A stretch of 64,000 nucleotides of DNA from Stappia sp. BW2 (GTDB lineage Bacteria; Pseudomonadota; Alphaproteobacteria; Rhizobiales; Stappiaceae). The position numbers and the translations under genes were made by a program. This document shows, piece after piece, positions 32,876 to 42,084 of the stretch (position 1 is its first letter; the number at the start of each line of letters is the position of its first letter). The notes below the pieces were generated by a model that saw only the letters and a list, made by a program, of their open reading frames with translations, had not been told where the DNA came from and ran no database searches. The stretch covers positions 434,001-498,000 of the forward strand of contig NZ_VIRG01000036.1 of the NCBI RefSeq assembly GCF_008107695.1, given 5' to 3'.

Positions 32876-33637
32876 ATGGTTCGTTGCCTGGGAGAAAAGG
32901 ATTTGAACTCTATCGAGAAAAGTCCGCTTGCCCGCAAGCTTTCCAGCTTCGTGGCCTTGTCCCCGAACGAACTCGAAGTGTTGCACCATCTGCATCAGCG
33001 TCGTCGCTCATTCGTGGCAGGACGTGATCTCGTACAACAGGGGCAGTCGGAACAAGCTGCCTATATCCTTTCCGAAGGTTGGGTCTGTTCCTACAAACTT
33101 CAGCCGGACGGGACACGGCAGATCATCGATTTTCAGATCCCGGGAGATTTCCTGGGATTGCGAAGCGTTCTGTTGCGCACCTCGGATCATAGCTTCGAAC
33201 CGGTCACCGATATTCAGGCAGTTGAAGTTCCCTCAGATGACCTGCTTGCGGCCTTCGCGCAGAGCACCCGCCTGGCGACCGCTATTCTCTGGGCGATATC
33301 GCGGGACGAGGCGATGGTCGTCGAACATCTCGTAAACCTGGGACGCCGTGATGCGGACGTCCGTATGGCCCATTTTCTGCTCGAACTTGGCTCCAGGTTG
33401 GCGCTGGTCGGCATGAGCAGCCAAACGGGCTACGACTGTCCGCTGACACAGTATCACCTCGCCGACGCACTGGGACTGAGCGCCGTGCACGTCAACCGTA
33501 TCTTGCGGCAGTTGCGCGAGAACGGGCTTGTGACGTTTCGAAATGGCAAGGTGACATTCGATGATCGTGACCGCCTGGTCGAATTTGCACTGTTCGATCC
33601 CGAATATCTCGACCAGACCGGGCCATTGCTGAAGTAG
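32876..33637 (+). CDS. Crp/Fnr family regulator
   Basis: About 253 residues from ATG 32876: a cNMP-binding-type beta roll (FVAGRDLVQQGQSEQAAYIL, LQPDGTRQIIDFQIPGDFLG) and a Crp-type HTH (YDCPLTQYHLADALGLSAVHVNRILRQLRENGLV). The cAMP-contacting PFGExSLF pattern is absent and there is no four-Cys Fe-S cluster, so the signal is unknown. The frame is open further upstream to 32684; a start at 32813 is possible, but family members begin close to the KLSSFVALSPNE stretch. Confidence 0.85.
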   Translation: MVRCLGEKDLNSIEKSPLARKLSSFVALSPNELEVLHHLHQRRRSFVAGRDLVQQGQSEQAAYILSEGWVCSYKLQPDGTRQIIDFQIPGDFLGLRSVLLRTSDHSFEPVTDIQAVEVPSDDLLAAFAQSTRLATAILWAISRDEAMVVEHLVNLGRRDADVRMAHFLLELGSRLALVGMSSQTGYDCPLTQYHLADALGLSAVHVNRILRQLRENGLVTFRNGKVTFDDRDRLVEFALFDPEYLDQTGPLLK

Positions 33638-33955
33638 GCCACACCGAGTGTCTCTCTTGGGGAGCCGGTATTGCGTAGGGATCTATGGTGGATCTTCTAT
33701 CCGCGCAACAACGAACGCCGTATCGCTCGTTTTCTGGTCGGGTGCGGGCGGGATGCATCCGATATTCCGCTGACACGGACATTTGGTGAAAACACTCTGA
33801 AAAACTTCGAGGTTTGAACAAAGATTTCCGATGAAAACTAACCTTGATCAGTACAGGACGGTCCGAGTCTCTCTAAGATATCTGAAATAGTCGCGCCCCA
33901 AGAATTGGCCGAGCAAGGCCATCCAGGGAGCCTGACTTGAGCATACCCAAGACAA
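33638..33955. other. intergenic region
   Basis: 318 bases between the Crp gene and the small genes upstream of hflK. I see no gene; promoter of the hflK/hflC group may lie here. Confidence 0.4.
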
Positions 33956-34273
33956 ATGGCGGACTTTACGATGAGCACTCGGTCGACCAGATCGACGGTG
34001 AAGTTCTTCCATCCTTTCTCTCTGAGAGGGCAATCGGAAGTCCTACCTGCCGGAGACTATGAAATTCTTGTCGAAGAAGAACTTCTTCAGGGATTGAGCT
34101 TCCTCGCCTACCGGAAGACGGCAACGTATCTGATCGTCGCCGGCAACGGCAGGACCGAGATGCGGGAGATCTCCGGAAACGATCTGGAAGAGGAACTCAG
34201 CCGAGACCGGGCCGCCAACGATGACAAGCAGCAGAGCGAGGCGGCGCCCTTTCCGCCGGAGGACTTGAAATGA
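33956..34273 (+). CDS. Small hypothetical protein upstream of hflKC
   Basis: 105 residues; a beta-rich core (VKFFHPFSLRGQSEVLPAGD, YEILVEEELLQGLSFLAYRK, TATYLIVAGNGRTEMREI) and a charged tail. No TM or signal peptide. The middle part resembles small Hyphomicrobiales proteins of unknown role. The stop overlaps the next ATG by four bases (ATGA), so it is coupled to the membrane protein that follows. The start could be ATG 33956 or ATG 33971; neither has a good SD. Confidence 0.6.
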   Translation: MADFTMSTRSTRSTVKFFHPFSLRGQSEVLPAGDYEILVEEELLQGLSFLAYRKTATYLIVAGNGRTEMREISGNDLEEELSRDRAANDDKQQSEAAPFPPEDLK

Positions 34274-34623
34274 ATATTCCTGAATGGGTGAAACCTGCCG
34301 CGTATGGTGTCGTGATCGGCGCAATTGCCGTCAGCATAGCGGGATTTTCGTGGGGAGGCTGGGTCACCGGCGGAACCGCGGCAAAGATGGCAAGCACGTC
34401 GTCACATGACAAAGTGATTGCAGCGCTGGTGCCGGTGTGCGTCGGCCAGTCTCGTTCCGATGATGAGCGCACGGCAAAGCTGGCGGAAATTCGCGAAACT
34501 TCAGCTTACCAGCGCAGGACCGTACTCATGGAAACCGGCTGGGCGACGATGCCAGGATCCGACAGCGCGGACCGGGATTTGGCCCAGGCCTGCCTCACGG
34601 CACTTGAGCCTGACCTGTCTTGA
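34270..34623 (+). CDS. Small membrane-anchored hypothetical protein upstream of hflKC
   Basis: 117 residues with one N-terminal TM (AAYGVVIGAIAVSIAGFSWG, about 10-29) and a soluble periplasmic-side part carrying KVIAALVPVCVGQSRSDDER and QACLTALEP. Two Cys could form a disulfide. Coupled to the preceding gene by an ATGA overlap. Possible partner of the HflKC complex by position; no functional evidence. Confidence 0.65.
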   Translation: MNIPEWVKPAAYGVVIGAIAVSIAGFSWGGWVTGGTAAKMASTSSHDKVIAALVPVCVGQSRSDDERTAKLAEIRETSAYQRRTVLMETGWATMPGSDSADRDLAQACLTALEPDLS

Positions 34624-34661
34624 GTGAAGTCCTGTCTGGAGACAGGAGCGGGGTGTCAGTC

Positions 34662-34976
34662 ATGCCTGAAAAGACAGTCCTAGAGTTCGACTTGGAAGCT
34701 GCCGATACCGTCGCGTATTACGTGAAGCAAGACGTCATATGCGAAGGTTTCTTCTGCCGACAAAGGCGAAATCGCCGGGAGAGTACGTTCTCCATCCAGA
34801 CAGCAAGCCCAGGCATGCCGGCGCATGGAGCCGAGACGAGACGAAACATCGCTCCGCAGTTCGTTTCTGCTGACAATGTGCAGCAGAAAACGGATCTTTT
34901 TGAAAACGCGCCAATCGATCCGGATGCGAAAACGCTCTCGAACACAAGCCGCGAAAGCAATCCACCCAAGTTTTAG
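34662..34976 (+). CDS. Doubtful small ORF before hflK
   Basis: A 104-codon frame from ATG 34662 (MPEKTVLEFDLEAADTVAYY) to 34976, following AGGAGCGGGG. The first 30 residues look protein-like, the rest is polar and compositionally odd. It could be a real small gene or an untranslated leader of hflK. The long frame starting TTG 34620 is less likely. Confidence 0.35.
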   Translation: MPEKTVLEFDLEAADTVAYYVKQDVICEGFFCRQRRNRRESTFSIQTASPGMPAHGAETRRNIAPQFVSADNVQQKTDLFENAPIDPDAKTLSNTSRESNPPKF

Positions 34977-34995
34977 TTTCCGGAGAGGAAAAGTC

Positions 34996-36063
34996 ATGTC
35001 TTCCGAAAAAGACGGTCCGCAGAACTCGGGCCCATGGGGGACTGACCCTAAGAGCCAGTCTTTGGACGTGGACGCCTTTCTACGTCAGGGGCGGCAGCAT
35101 TTCGGTGGAATGTTTCCGGGCGGTACACCGTCCGTTCGCGGAATTCTTGTCGCCGGCGGGCTTGCCATCGTCGCACTCGGCTTGTGGTCGTCCTATTACA
35201 CCGTGCCGAGTGACTCCGTTGCCGTGATCCAGCGATTTGGCAAGTTCGTCGCTGAAGTACCACCGGGATTGCATTTCAAGTTTCCCATGGGCATCGACAC
35301 GGCGACGATCGTCCCGGTCAAGCGACAGCTGAAGCAGGAGTTCGGCTTCACAACACCAGGTGGCTCTGATCCCTATCAGAGTCCCGCAGACGGACGGCGC
35401 GAGACCGAAATGGTCACGGGCGATCTGAATGCGGCCCTTGTCGAGTGGGTGGTTCAGTACCGGATCTCCGATCCGGTCAAGTTTCTGTTTGAGGTGCGCG
35501 AACCGGCCGCAACGCTTCGATACGTCTCTGAATCCGTCATGCGCGAAGTGGTTGGCGACCGCACAGTCGACGAAGTCATCACGATCGGCAGACAGGAAAT
35601 CGAAAGCGAAGCGCTGCTGAAGATGCAGACACTGGCGACCAAATACGCCATGGGCATCAGCATCGACCAGGTGCAGCTCAAGAACATCAACCCGCCCGAG
35701 CCCGTTCAATCGTCGTTCAATGAAGTCAATCAGGCCCAGCAGGAAAAGGAGCGTCTGATCAACGAAGCCCGCCGGGAATACAACAAGGTCATCCCGCTGG
35801 CGGAAGGCGAAAAGGACCAGCGTATCCGCGAAGCCGACGGCTATCGGCTGAAACGGATCAACGAGGCTGAGGGCGATGCCGCGCGCTTTACCGCGCTGCT
35901 GACGGAATATCTGAAAGCACCGGATGTCACCCGGCGGCGAATCTATATCGAAACCCTTCAGGACGTGATGCCTACTATCGGGTCGAAGATCATCGTTGAC
36001 GGGTCAACCAGCAGCATCTTGCCGCTTCTCAATCTCGACCGCCAAAGGGAAAGCCAGCCATGA
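34996..36063 (+). CDS. hflK: HflK, FtsH-associated SPFH protein
   Basis: A 355-residue SPFH/prohibitin-domain protein: short Gly/Pro-rich cytosolic N-terminus, one TM segment (GILVAGGLAIVALGLWSSYY, about residues 50-70), then the band-7 domain (TVPSDSVAVIQRFGKFVAEV, LKFPMG-like LHFKFPMGIDTATIVPVKRQ) and a long helical tail (EVNQAQQEKERLINEARREY, KVIPLAEGEKDQRIREADGY). With HflC it forms the periplasmic cage around the FtsH protease and modulates membrane-protein turnover. ATG 34996 has GGAGAGGAAA upstream. Overlaps hflC by four bases. Confidence 0.95.
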   Translation: MSSEKDGPQNSGPWGTDPKSQSLDVDAFLRQGRQHFGGMFPGGTPSVRGILVAGGLAIVALGLWSSYYTVPSDSVAVIQRFGKFVAEVPPGLHFKFPMGIDTATIVPVKRQLKQEFGFTTPGGSDPYQSPADGRRETEMVTGDLNAALVEWVVQYRISDPVKFLFEVREPAATLRYVSESVMREVVGDRTVDEVITIGRQEIESEALLKMQTLATKYAMGISIDQVQLKNINPPEPVQSSFNEVNQAQQEKERLINEARREYNKVIPLAEGEKDQRIREADGYRLKRINEAEGDAARFTALLTEYLKAPDVTRRRIYIETLQDVMPTIGSKIIVDGSTSSILPLLNLDRQRESQP

Positions 36064-37094
36064 AGATCGTATGGGGACTTCTTGCGGGCATTGTCGCCGT
36101 TGCGGTTGTGACCGCTTCCACCGCCGTCTACACGGTCAGCGAAGTTGAACAGGCGATCATCACCCAGTTCGGCAAGCCCGTTGGCGAACCGGTGACGACG
36201 TCGGGCCTGAAATTGAAACTGCCCTTCATACAGGACGTCAACCGGATCGACCGACGGGTTCTGGAGTGGGACGGCAATCCCTCCGATATGCCGACAAAAG
36301 ACAAGCTTTACATTTCGGTCGACCTCTTTGCCCGTTGGAAGATTATCGATCCCTTGCAATATTTTCTTCGTCTGCGTGACGAACGCAGTGCGCAATCGCG
36401 GCTCGATGACATCCTTGGCAGCGAGACACGCAACGCGGTTGCCAAGCACGAGTTGATCGAAATTATCCGCACGACAAGGGGGCGCATCCCCTTGCGGGAT
36501 TCTCTCCTGACCGACGAAGAACGCGCCCAGGATATCGGTTCACTGGTTCCGATCCAGAAAGGCCGTGCACTTGTAGAGCAGGAAATTTTCGGAGCCGCGG
36601 CTGAAAAGGTTCGTGTCTTCGGGATTGCACTCCTCGACATCCGGTTCAAGCGCATCAATTACAATGAAAGCGTCCGTCCGAAGATTTATGACCGGATGGT
36701 CTCCGAGCGGCGTCAGATCGCCGAACGTTTTCTGTCCGAAGGCAACGGCGAGGCAGCACGTATCCGCGGCAACCGGGTGCGCGATCTGAACAAGATTCAA
36801 TCCGAAGCCTACCGGGCGGTGGAAGAAATCCGCGGTGTGGCCGACGCCACCGCCGCCGACATATACGCCCAGGCGTACAACATCACGCCTCTTGCTGCGG
36901 AGTTCTACGAGTTCTCGAGAACCATGCAGGCCTACAAGGACATGATTTCTTCCGGAACGACCCTCGTCTTGTCGACGGACAGCGATCTCTTCAAATTCCT
37001 GAAGGGCGTGCAAGCTTACGACGGGAAAAAAGAGCCTGACCTTCCGGAGTTGGACGCCGGGGTAGTGGGGCGCGTGAGTCCTGTCCGCCGTTGA
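36060..37094 (+). CDS. hflC: HflC, FtsH-associated SPFH protein
   Basis: A 344-residue partner of HflK. N-terminal TM (VWGLLAGIVAVAVVTASTAV), SPFH domain (SEVEQAIITQFGKPVGEPVT, LKLPFIQDVNRIDRRVLEWD), the helix ERRQIAERFLSEGNGEAARI, and the C-terminal FYEFSRTMQAYKDMI typical of HflC. Coupled to hflK by ATGA. No DegP-like protease gene follows, unlike many alphaproteobacteria. Confidence 0.95.
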   Translation: MKIVWGLLAGIVAVAVVTASTAVYTVSEVEQAIITQFGKPVGEPVTTSGLKLKLPFIQDVNRIDRRVLEWDGNPSDMPTKDKLYISVDLFARWKIIDPLQYFLRLRDERSAQSRLDDILGSETRNAVAKHELIEIIRTTRGRIPLRDSLLTDEERAQDIGSLVPIQKGRALVEQEIFGAAAEKVRVFGIALLDIRFKRINYNESVRPKIYDRMVSERRQIAERFLSEGNGEAARIRGNRVRDLNKIQSEAYRAVEEIRGVADATAADIYAQAYNITPLAAEFYEFSRTMQAYKDMISSGTTLVLSTDSDLFKFLKGVQAYDGKKEPDLPELDAGVVGRVSPVRR

Positions 37095-37557
37095 ACCGAT
37101 CTGTCCGGGCGTTTTTTCGCCCTTAGCGAGAAATGAAAAGTGACTGCGCCCCAAAAAACCGATGAATTGTGGTCGCTTGGTGAAAGTCGAAAACGCTCAA
37201 GAGAATGAATGTCGAGGAGAGTATTCTTCTTCGGTTTGAATTAAATCGAGCAGGTCTGCCCTATGTACTAGGGAGAAATGCCTACACGATATCGGATTGT
37301 TTTGCGTATTTTTTCTTTTATTCAAATGACGCAATCCGGAGACACCGTTAAACCGCAATTGAGGCGCTCACTCACTCTGGTGAAGAGCCTCTAATCAGCA
37401 GTCATTTTTCTGTCTGGCGAGCGCCAGTTGGCTGCTGTCGCGAAGGTCGACCTCACCCCCGGGCAACTTCCGCTCAAAACCAAAAACCACTTCGTGCCTC
37501 TGTCTAACCCGACATGCATGTTCCTTCATTGGAGAGAGTGTTAAAGGCACGGACATT
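37095..37557. other. intergenic region after hflC
   Basis: 463 bases. A weak hairpin GGGCG-TTTTTT-CGCCC (37107-37122) may end the hfl transcript. The rest is AT-rich around 37200-37400 with no recognisable gene. Confidence 0.4.
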
Positions 37558-38073
37558 GTGAAGAAATCCGAACGTCTTCTGGAGCGTTCCCCCGATCCGC
37601 CACCAGTCTTTGGACCATGCATGGCTGGCTCGTCGGTGGCGAATCCCATGATGGTTGGTGAGCTTCCCGTTGCCAACGTTGCTCCGTTCGGCAGTTGCTG
37701 GCCGGTGCCTGATGGTGCCCCTCCCGCCGCACATCCGAAAGTGATGCGAAACCGGTTGCCGGATCCCTTTGATTTCGCGGTGCGGGCACTCGCAACTTGG
37801 GATGACGAGGGCGGAAGACCAAGTTTGGACTCCATGCACAGTGAGTATGGGAAGCGGATCGAAGTCGACGGCTCCTGGACGATCTACCACGTCTTTACCG
37901 GAGGTCCGGCAACAATTGGCGGCGATCTGATGCAGGGCATGAATGCAAGAAATGCGCTGGACCAGATGACGAAGAACAATTCCGACAATTCCAGTCGGCG
38001 CGCGGCACGGCCACAGATTTTGAAGGCGCGGTTCTTGGCGGCCTGGTGGGTTCGATTGACCAAATACTTCTAA
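37558..38073 (+). CDS. Conserved-looking hypothetical protein
   Basis: 171 residues from GTG 37558. A loosely structured Pro-rich first half is followed by a compact part (WDDEGGRPSLDSMHSEYGKR, IEVDGSWTIYHVFTGGPATI, GGDLMQGMNARNALDQMTKN). The phrase DGSWTIYHVFTG and the following GMxRxxAxDxM pattern recur, from memory, in small Hyphomicrobiales proteins of unknown role. No TM. Monocistronic. Start uncertain; a start within the first 60 residues is possible. Confidence 0.55.
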   Translation: MKKSERLLERSPDPPPVFGPCMAGSSVANPMMVGELPVANVAPFGSCWPVPDGAPPAAHPKVMRNRLPDPFDFAVRALATWDDEGGRPSLDSMHSEYGKRIEVDGSWTIYHVFTGGPATIGGDLMQGMNARNALDQMTKNNSDNSSRRAARPQILKARFLAAWWVRLTKYF

Positions 38074-38192
38074 TCAGGCCCTCGTCGCACGAACCTGGAC
38101 CAGCTCAGTCAGCTCGTAGCGGTCGGAGACATTCGGCAGGGATGCTTGTCCGCTTAGATGAACTTGGTGTCCGCAAACCGGCTGTCCACGGT

Positions 38193-39107
38193 CTAATCTA
38201 TTCCTGGCAGATTTGGTATTTGTTCCGCCAGGTAGTCGGCAAGCAATCTAACGCGGGAGATGCCGCGTCGTTCGGGAACGATGAGCATACTGACGGGGAC
38301 CGGCTGCAATCCGTACTCCGGGAAGAGGATTTCCAGTTCTCCTGTTTTCAGCAGGTCATCGACCAGCCATTGATGTGCGGGGGCAATGCCCCGGCCTGCG
38401 GCCAGAGCCTCGCGCGCGGCCAGCCCGTTGTCGACGCGAAACGAGCCCGTGAGGTCCACCCTGCTGCGGTCCCCATTTTGACCGGTCAGCTCCAGGGTTT
38501 CGCTGCCGGCAACGTTTGTCATGCGAATGGCTTGATATCCGGAGATATCTTGAATGTTCAAAGGTCGCGCGACTGTTGCCAGATAGGAAGGCGCGGCGAC
38601 CAGAAGACGCTTGGACATGCCCAGTGCATGAAGCTTCATTGAACTGTCGCTCAGGGGCCCAAGACGGATCGCTATATCAATCCCTTCCTTGACCAGATTG
38701 ATACGCTCGTCCGTCAGGCTCAGGTCGATCCCGATCGAAGAGTATTGATCCTGAAAAGCAAAGAGCAGCCTGCTGACATGCAAAACTCCCAGGGCGGACG
38801 TACAGGAAATTCGAATGTTGCCTGCCGCAGCACTCCGGTCGTTTCGAGCTTCATCGGTCGCCTGCTCCACCAGGCGTAGAACATTGAGGCAGGCCGCATA
38901 GAAACCTTGCCCTTCATCCGTCAATGCAACACGGCGTGTCGTGCGCGTCAGCAACGGCACTCCCACGGCCTCTTCAAGCTCTTTGATCTGGCGAGTGACT
39001 GTCGACTGCCCCACACCAACCTCGCGGGCAACGGCGGAGAAACTGCCCCGTTCCGCAAGTCGGACGAATGTTTGCATCCGATCGATGCTGATGTTCGATC
39101 TATCCAT
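38193..39107 (-). CDS. LysR family regulator
   Basis: A 304-residue LysR regulator with HTH MQTFVRLAERGSFSAVAREVGVGQSTVTRQIKELEEAVGVPLLTRTTRRV and the GIDIAIRLGPLSDSSMK effector-domain pattern typical of the CrgA/DsdC-like subgroup. Divergent from the NmrA-family gene with 153 bases between starts, so that gene is the likely target. Confidence 0.9.
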   Translation of the reverse strand: MDRSNISIDRMQTFVRLAERGSFSAVAREVGVGQSTVTRQIKELEEAVGVPLLTRTTRRVALTDEGQGFYAACLNVLRLVEQATDEARNDRSAAAGNIRISCTSALGVLHVSRLLFAFQDQYSSIGIDLSLTDERINLVKEGIDIAIRLGPLSDSSMKLHALGMSKRLLVAAPSYLATVARPLNIQDISGYQAIRMTNVAGSETLELTGQNGDRSRVDLTGSFRVDNGLAAREALAAGRGIAPAHQWLVDDLLKTGELEILFPEYGLQPVPVSMLIVPERRGISRVRLLADYLAEQIPNLPGID

Positions 39108-39260
39108 ATTACGGAATAGTATTATGCATTTAGCCGCTATGGCGCAATTAATTCGGCCTGATTATTTTTCAACGCGTGAGACCTTCAAGGAGCCGGTGAG
39201 CCCATGGCCTTTTGCGTGGCACCAGCTGCGATATCCGGCAACAATCAGGAAAAAATCCAG

Positions 39261-40223
39261 ATGACTTCAGAAAACAGACCGCTAATTGTGATTGCCGGCG
39301 CAACCAGCAAACAAGGCCGTAGCGCGGCAAGCAGCCTGCTGAATTCCAACCGTTTCCGCGTGCGCGCCTTAACCCGCCGCAGCGACACGCCGGAGGCCTT
39401 GGCGCTGGCAAAGTCGGGCGCCGAAATTGTCACGGTTCCGCTCGAACCAGGTCAAAAAAGGCAGTTCGTTTCCGCATTTGAAGGCGCTGACGGCGCTTTT
39501 CTCATGACACCTCCCATTGCTCCGCCACAAACGCACGAGACGCAACTCGGCATTGAGTTGGCCGATGCCGCGGTCGAGGCCGGGGTGGGACACGTCGTGT
39601 TCAGCACGCTTGAGAATGCCGACAAGCGCTCGAGCGGGCGGAAATACGTCCCGCATTTTACCGACAAGGCGCGGGTGGCGGATCACATCCGCAGCCTGCC
39701 AATATCTCACACCTTCATTATTCTGAGTTTTTTCTACACCAACCTGCTTGAATACTATACGCCGCGCATGGAAGGCGGCACGCTGGTATTGCCAATCTAT
39801 TTGCCCGAAGACTTTCGAGCGCCTTTCGTCGATCCCTTGACCGCTACCGGTCCTGCCGTCCTCGAAATTTTCTCAAATCCTGGAACGTACAATCACAGAA
39901 CATTGCCGATCGTCGGCGACGTTATTTCCCCGCGAGAGATGATCCAGACGTTCCGGCGTGTTACGGGGCTGAAGGCCGAATATCGCAATGCCTATACGCG
40001 CGGCGGTCTGTTGCAATATTTTCCCGAATTCGCAGCCAATGAACTGCATGTGCAAGAGTTGCTTGGGATGGTGGAATATGCCGTGGACTATGGCTACTTC
40101 AGCAAGGAACGTGATCTTGAATGGAGCCGTCGCATAGACACAAATTCACTCAACTGGGAACAATTTCTGCGTAAAACGAGATGGCGCGGAGAAGCACGTT
40201 CTTTCGCGCTTGATGCCCGGTAG
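39261..40223 (+). CDS. NmrA/HSCARG-family NAD(P)-binding protein
   Basis: A 320-residue atypical SDR of the NmrA group: IVIAGATSKQGRSAASSLLN (GxxxxxG nucleotide motif at the N-terminus), GADGAFLMTPPIAP, VGHVVFSTLENADK and KARVADHIRSLPISHTFIIL. Members sense or use NADP(H), many lacking the Tyr-Lys catalytic pair. The ATG at 39261 begins the conserved MTSENRPLIVIAG part; the earlier in-frame codons are not conserved. Divergent LysR probably regulates it. Substrate or partner unknown. Confidence 0.85.
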   Translation: MTSENRPLIVIAGATSKQGRSAASSLLNSNRFRVRALTRRSDTPEALALAKSGAEIVTVPLEPGQKRQFVSAFEGADGAFLMTPPIAPPQTHETQLGIELADAAVEAGVGHVVFSTLENADKRSSGRKYVPHFTDKARVADHIRSLPISHTFIILSFFYTNLLEYYTPRMEGGTLVLPIYLPEDFRAPFVDPLTATGPAVLEIFSNPGTYNHRTLPIVGDVISPREMIQTFRRVTGLKAEYRNAYTRGGLLQYFPEFAANELHVQELLGMVEYAVDYGYFSKERDLEWSRRIDTNSLNWEQFLRKTRWRGEARSFALDAR

Positions 40224-40252
40224 CTGCAGCCGGGCAGCCCCGCTCGAGGGCC

Positions 40253-40705
40253 TCAGACCGGCACTTCCGACGTCGCCTTCACGGTTGAGACAACGATAGA
40301 TGTCCGGAACTTGCGGACGTTCTTGTCGGCAAAGAAGAAACGGTGGGTGAAGGCCTCGTAGTCGGCGATATCCCGGGCCATCACGATGAGGATGAAATCG
40401 GCCTCTCCGGCAATACAGTAGAAGTGGGTGACCTGGCGATCTTCACGCGCTTTGCGCTTGAAGGCGTCGATCTGGTCGAGCCGGTCGCGCTCCAGTTCAA
40501 CAGCTACGATGGCCGTGATGCCGAGGCCGACCTGCCCGGGATCGAGTATCGCGACCTCCCGCTGGATAGCTCCTGTCTCCCTCAGCGCTCGCACCCGGCG
40601 CTGGACCGAGGCCGTTGAGAGGCCGGTCGTCTCGGCAAGGGACTGGATCGAGGTTTTGGCGTTTTTCTGGAGCTGATCGAGAAGTTTTCTGTCTGAGGCA
40701 TCCAT
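40253..40705 (-). CDS. Lrp/AsnC family regulator of azlCD
   Basis: A 150-residue Lrp-type regulator: HTH (LDQLQKNAKTSIQSLAETTGLSTASVQRRVRALRETGAIQREVAIL) and RAM effector domain (ITAIVAVELERDRLDQIDAFKRKAREDRQV, THFYCIAGEADFILIVMARDI). Divergent from azlC with 103 bases between starts; the azlCD exporter is the classical Lrp-family target. Convergent with the NmrA gene. Confidence 0.9.
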   Translation of the reverse strand: MDASDRKLLDQLQKNAKTSIQSLAETTGLSTASVQRRVRALRETGAIQREVAILDPGQVGLGITAIVAVELERDRLDQIDAFKRKAREDRQVTHFYCIAGEADFILIVMARDIADYEAFTHRFFFADKNVRKFRTSIVVSTVKATSEVPV

Positions 40706-40734
40706 GATGTCTTTCCTTTAGTTCACGCAGTCTT

Positions 40735-40759
40735 CTGATCTTTTTGTATCATTGATCAG
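40735..40759. promoter_or_regulatory. candidate Lrp operator between lrp-like gene and azlC
   Basis: Inverted repeat CTGATC (40735-40740) and GATCAG (40754-40759) separated by 13 AT-rich bases, 30 to 50 bases from each start. Position fits an autoregulatory site for the Lrp-family protein. No binding data. Confidence 0.4.
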
Positions 40760-40808
40760 CCATATCGTGTGTCGTGTGCATCAATTGGTCTCGTCTAAGG
40801 TGCGAGGC

Positions 40809-41501
40809 ATGACACATGGTATGAAAGTTGGGGCCCTCGCCATATTGCCCCTGGCGCTTGGAGCTGCCGTCTACGGTTTCGCGTTTGGCCTTCTGGCTGC
40901 GCAGGTTGGTTTCCCGTGGTGGGGCGTTGGCTTGATGAGCGCCTCCGTCCACGCCGGATCTTCGCAGATCGTTGCCGTGGAACAGTTTGCGTCGACGGGT
41001 GCCGTCCTGGGCGCGGTCTTCGCCGGGGCTGCCTTGAACCTCCGCTATGTCGGCATCGTCGCGTCCCTCTCGGAAGTGCTCAACGGACTTTCGCTTTGGA
41101 AGAAGCTGGTTGCTATCCACGTGACCGGGGACGAGAACTGGGCTCTGACGATGGCCGAGCGCGCAAAGTCGCCCGATGTCGGAGCCAAATTCCTTCTGGG
41201 GTCCGGAATGGTGATGATCTCGGTCTGGACCACTTCGACGGCACTCGGGGCGGTGATCGGAGCTGTCCTGCCGAACCTCGAACGCTTTGGTCTGGGCTTT
41301 GCTTTCACCGCGGCCTTCATCGCCATGGCGCGGGGGCTCTGGCGGGGACGGTCTCAGGCGCTTGCCTGGTCTGTGGCGGCAGGGGCAACGATTGCGGTTG
41401 TCTCGCTTGGCGCACCCAAGGCTTACGGGATCGTTGCGGGCGCGATTTGCGGGTTGGTGGCCATCTACCTGGTGCGCCGCGCGAAGGAGGCGACCAGATG
41501 A
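40809..41501 (+). CDS. azlC: AzlC branched-chain amino acid exporter subunit
   Basis: A 230-residue AzlC with several TM segments (LPLALGAAVYGFAFGLLAAQ, FPWWGVGLMSASVHAGSSQI, AVFAGAALNLRYVGIVASL). HAGSSQ and LNLRY are signature parts. With AzlD it exports branched-chain amino acids or analogues. ATG 40809 used (TGCGAGG upstream); the frame starting 40752 is longer but lacks conservation. Confidence 0.92.
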   Translation: MTHGMKVGALAILPLALGAAVYGFAFGLLAAQVGFPWWGVGLMSASVHAGSSQIVAVEQFASTGAVLGAVFAGAALNLRYVGIVASLSEVLNGLSLWKKLVAIHVTGDENWALTMAERAKSPDVGAKFLLGSGMVMISVWTTSTALGAVIGAVLPNLERFGLGFAFTAAFIAMARGLWRGRSQALAWSVAAGATIAVVSLGAPKAYGIVAGAICGLVAIYLVRRAKEATR

Positions 41502-41794
41502 GCGGAGCACTTTGGGCCGTAACCAGTCTGTTGGCCCTGGCGGCTTTCCTGGTCCGGGTCGCGGGGTTGAGTGCAGGCGAGCGCATCCGGGCGTCCCGTC
41601 AGGCCTGGATCCTGGATGATCTGCCGGGATTGATCGTCGTCAGTCTGGTCGCCTCGTCACTGACCGGACAACCACTGCCAACCTGGATTGCCGCCGGTGT
41701 GGCACTTGGCATCGCAATCATGACAAACCACGTGATCGCGACCATGGCGTTGGGCGTGGTTGCCTTTGCCGGTCTAAAATGGCTGGGGGTGTAA
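41498..41794 (+). CDS. azlD: AzlD branched-chain amino acid exporter subunit
   Basis: A 98-residue AzlD with three to four TM segments. Overlaps azlC by four bases (ATGA). Typical small partner: ALWAVTSLLALAAFLVRVAG and VALGIAIMTNHVIATMALGVVAF. Not recovered as an independent long frame, but the start is clear. Confidence 0.9.
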   Translation: MSGALWAVTSLLALAAFLVRVAGLSAGERIRASRQAWILDDLPGLIVVSLVASSLTGQPLPTWIAAGVALGIAIMTNHVIATMALGVVAFAGLKWLGV

Positions 41795-42084
41795 ATGGGT
41801 ATTTCATTCCCTGCGCAGGCAAGCACGCTGACGCTTTCAAGGCCCTGAATTAATCTGCCCCGGCCGTCAGACAACAGAACGCTCCGCAATGCGCCTCCCA
41901 AACACTCGCTCACCGGCTTGCGGGACGGTCCTCCAAGCGGTTCCGCGGCTGAGGTTTCCCATCATCAGCAGCATGAACTTTGCTGCCATTGGCGGAACGT
42001 CTCTGTCAGCCGACAGGCATCGAAATGCCTGCCGATCAGAGCTGTTCGATCACCGCGTCACAGATCGTGCCTTTCGCCCCAAAC

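Noticed and set aside
34620-34661. TTG start overlapping the preceding stop for the ORF before hflK
   Set aside because: The ATG at 34662 has a better SD, and even that ORF is doubtful.
41941-42084. Minus-strand tail reading ATEFGAKGTICDAVIEQL after the HlyD stop
   Set aside because: Too short and closed by a stop just upstream; could be chance.
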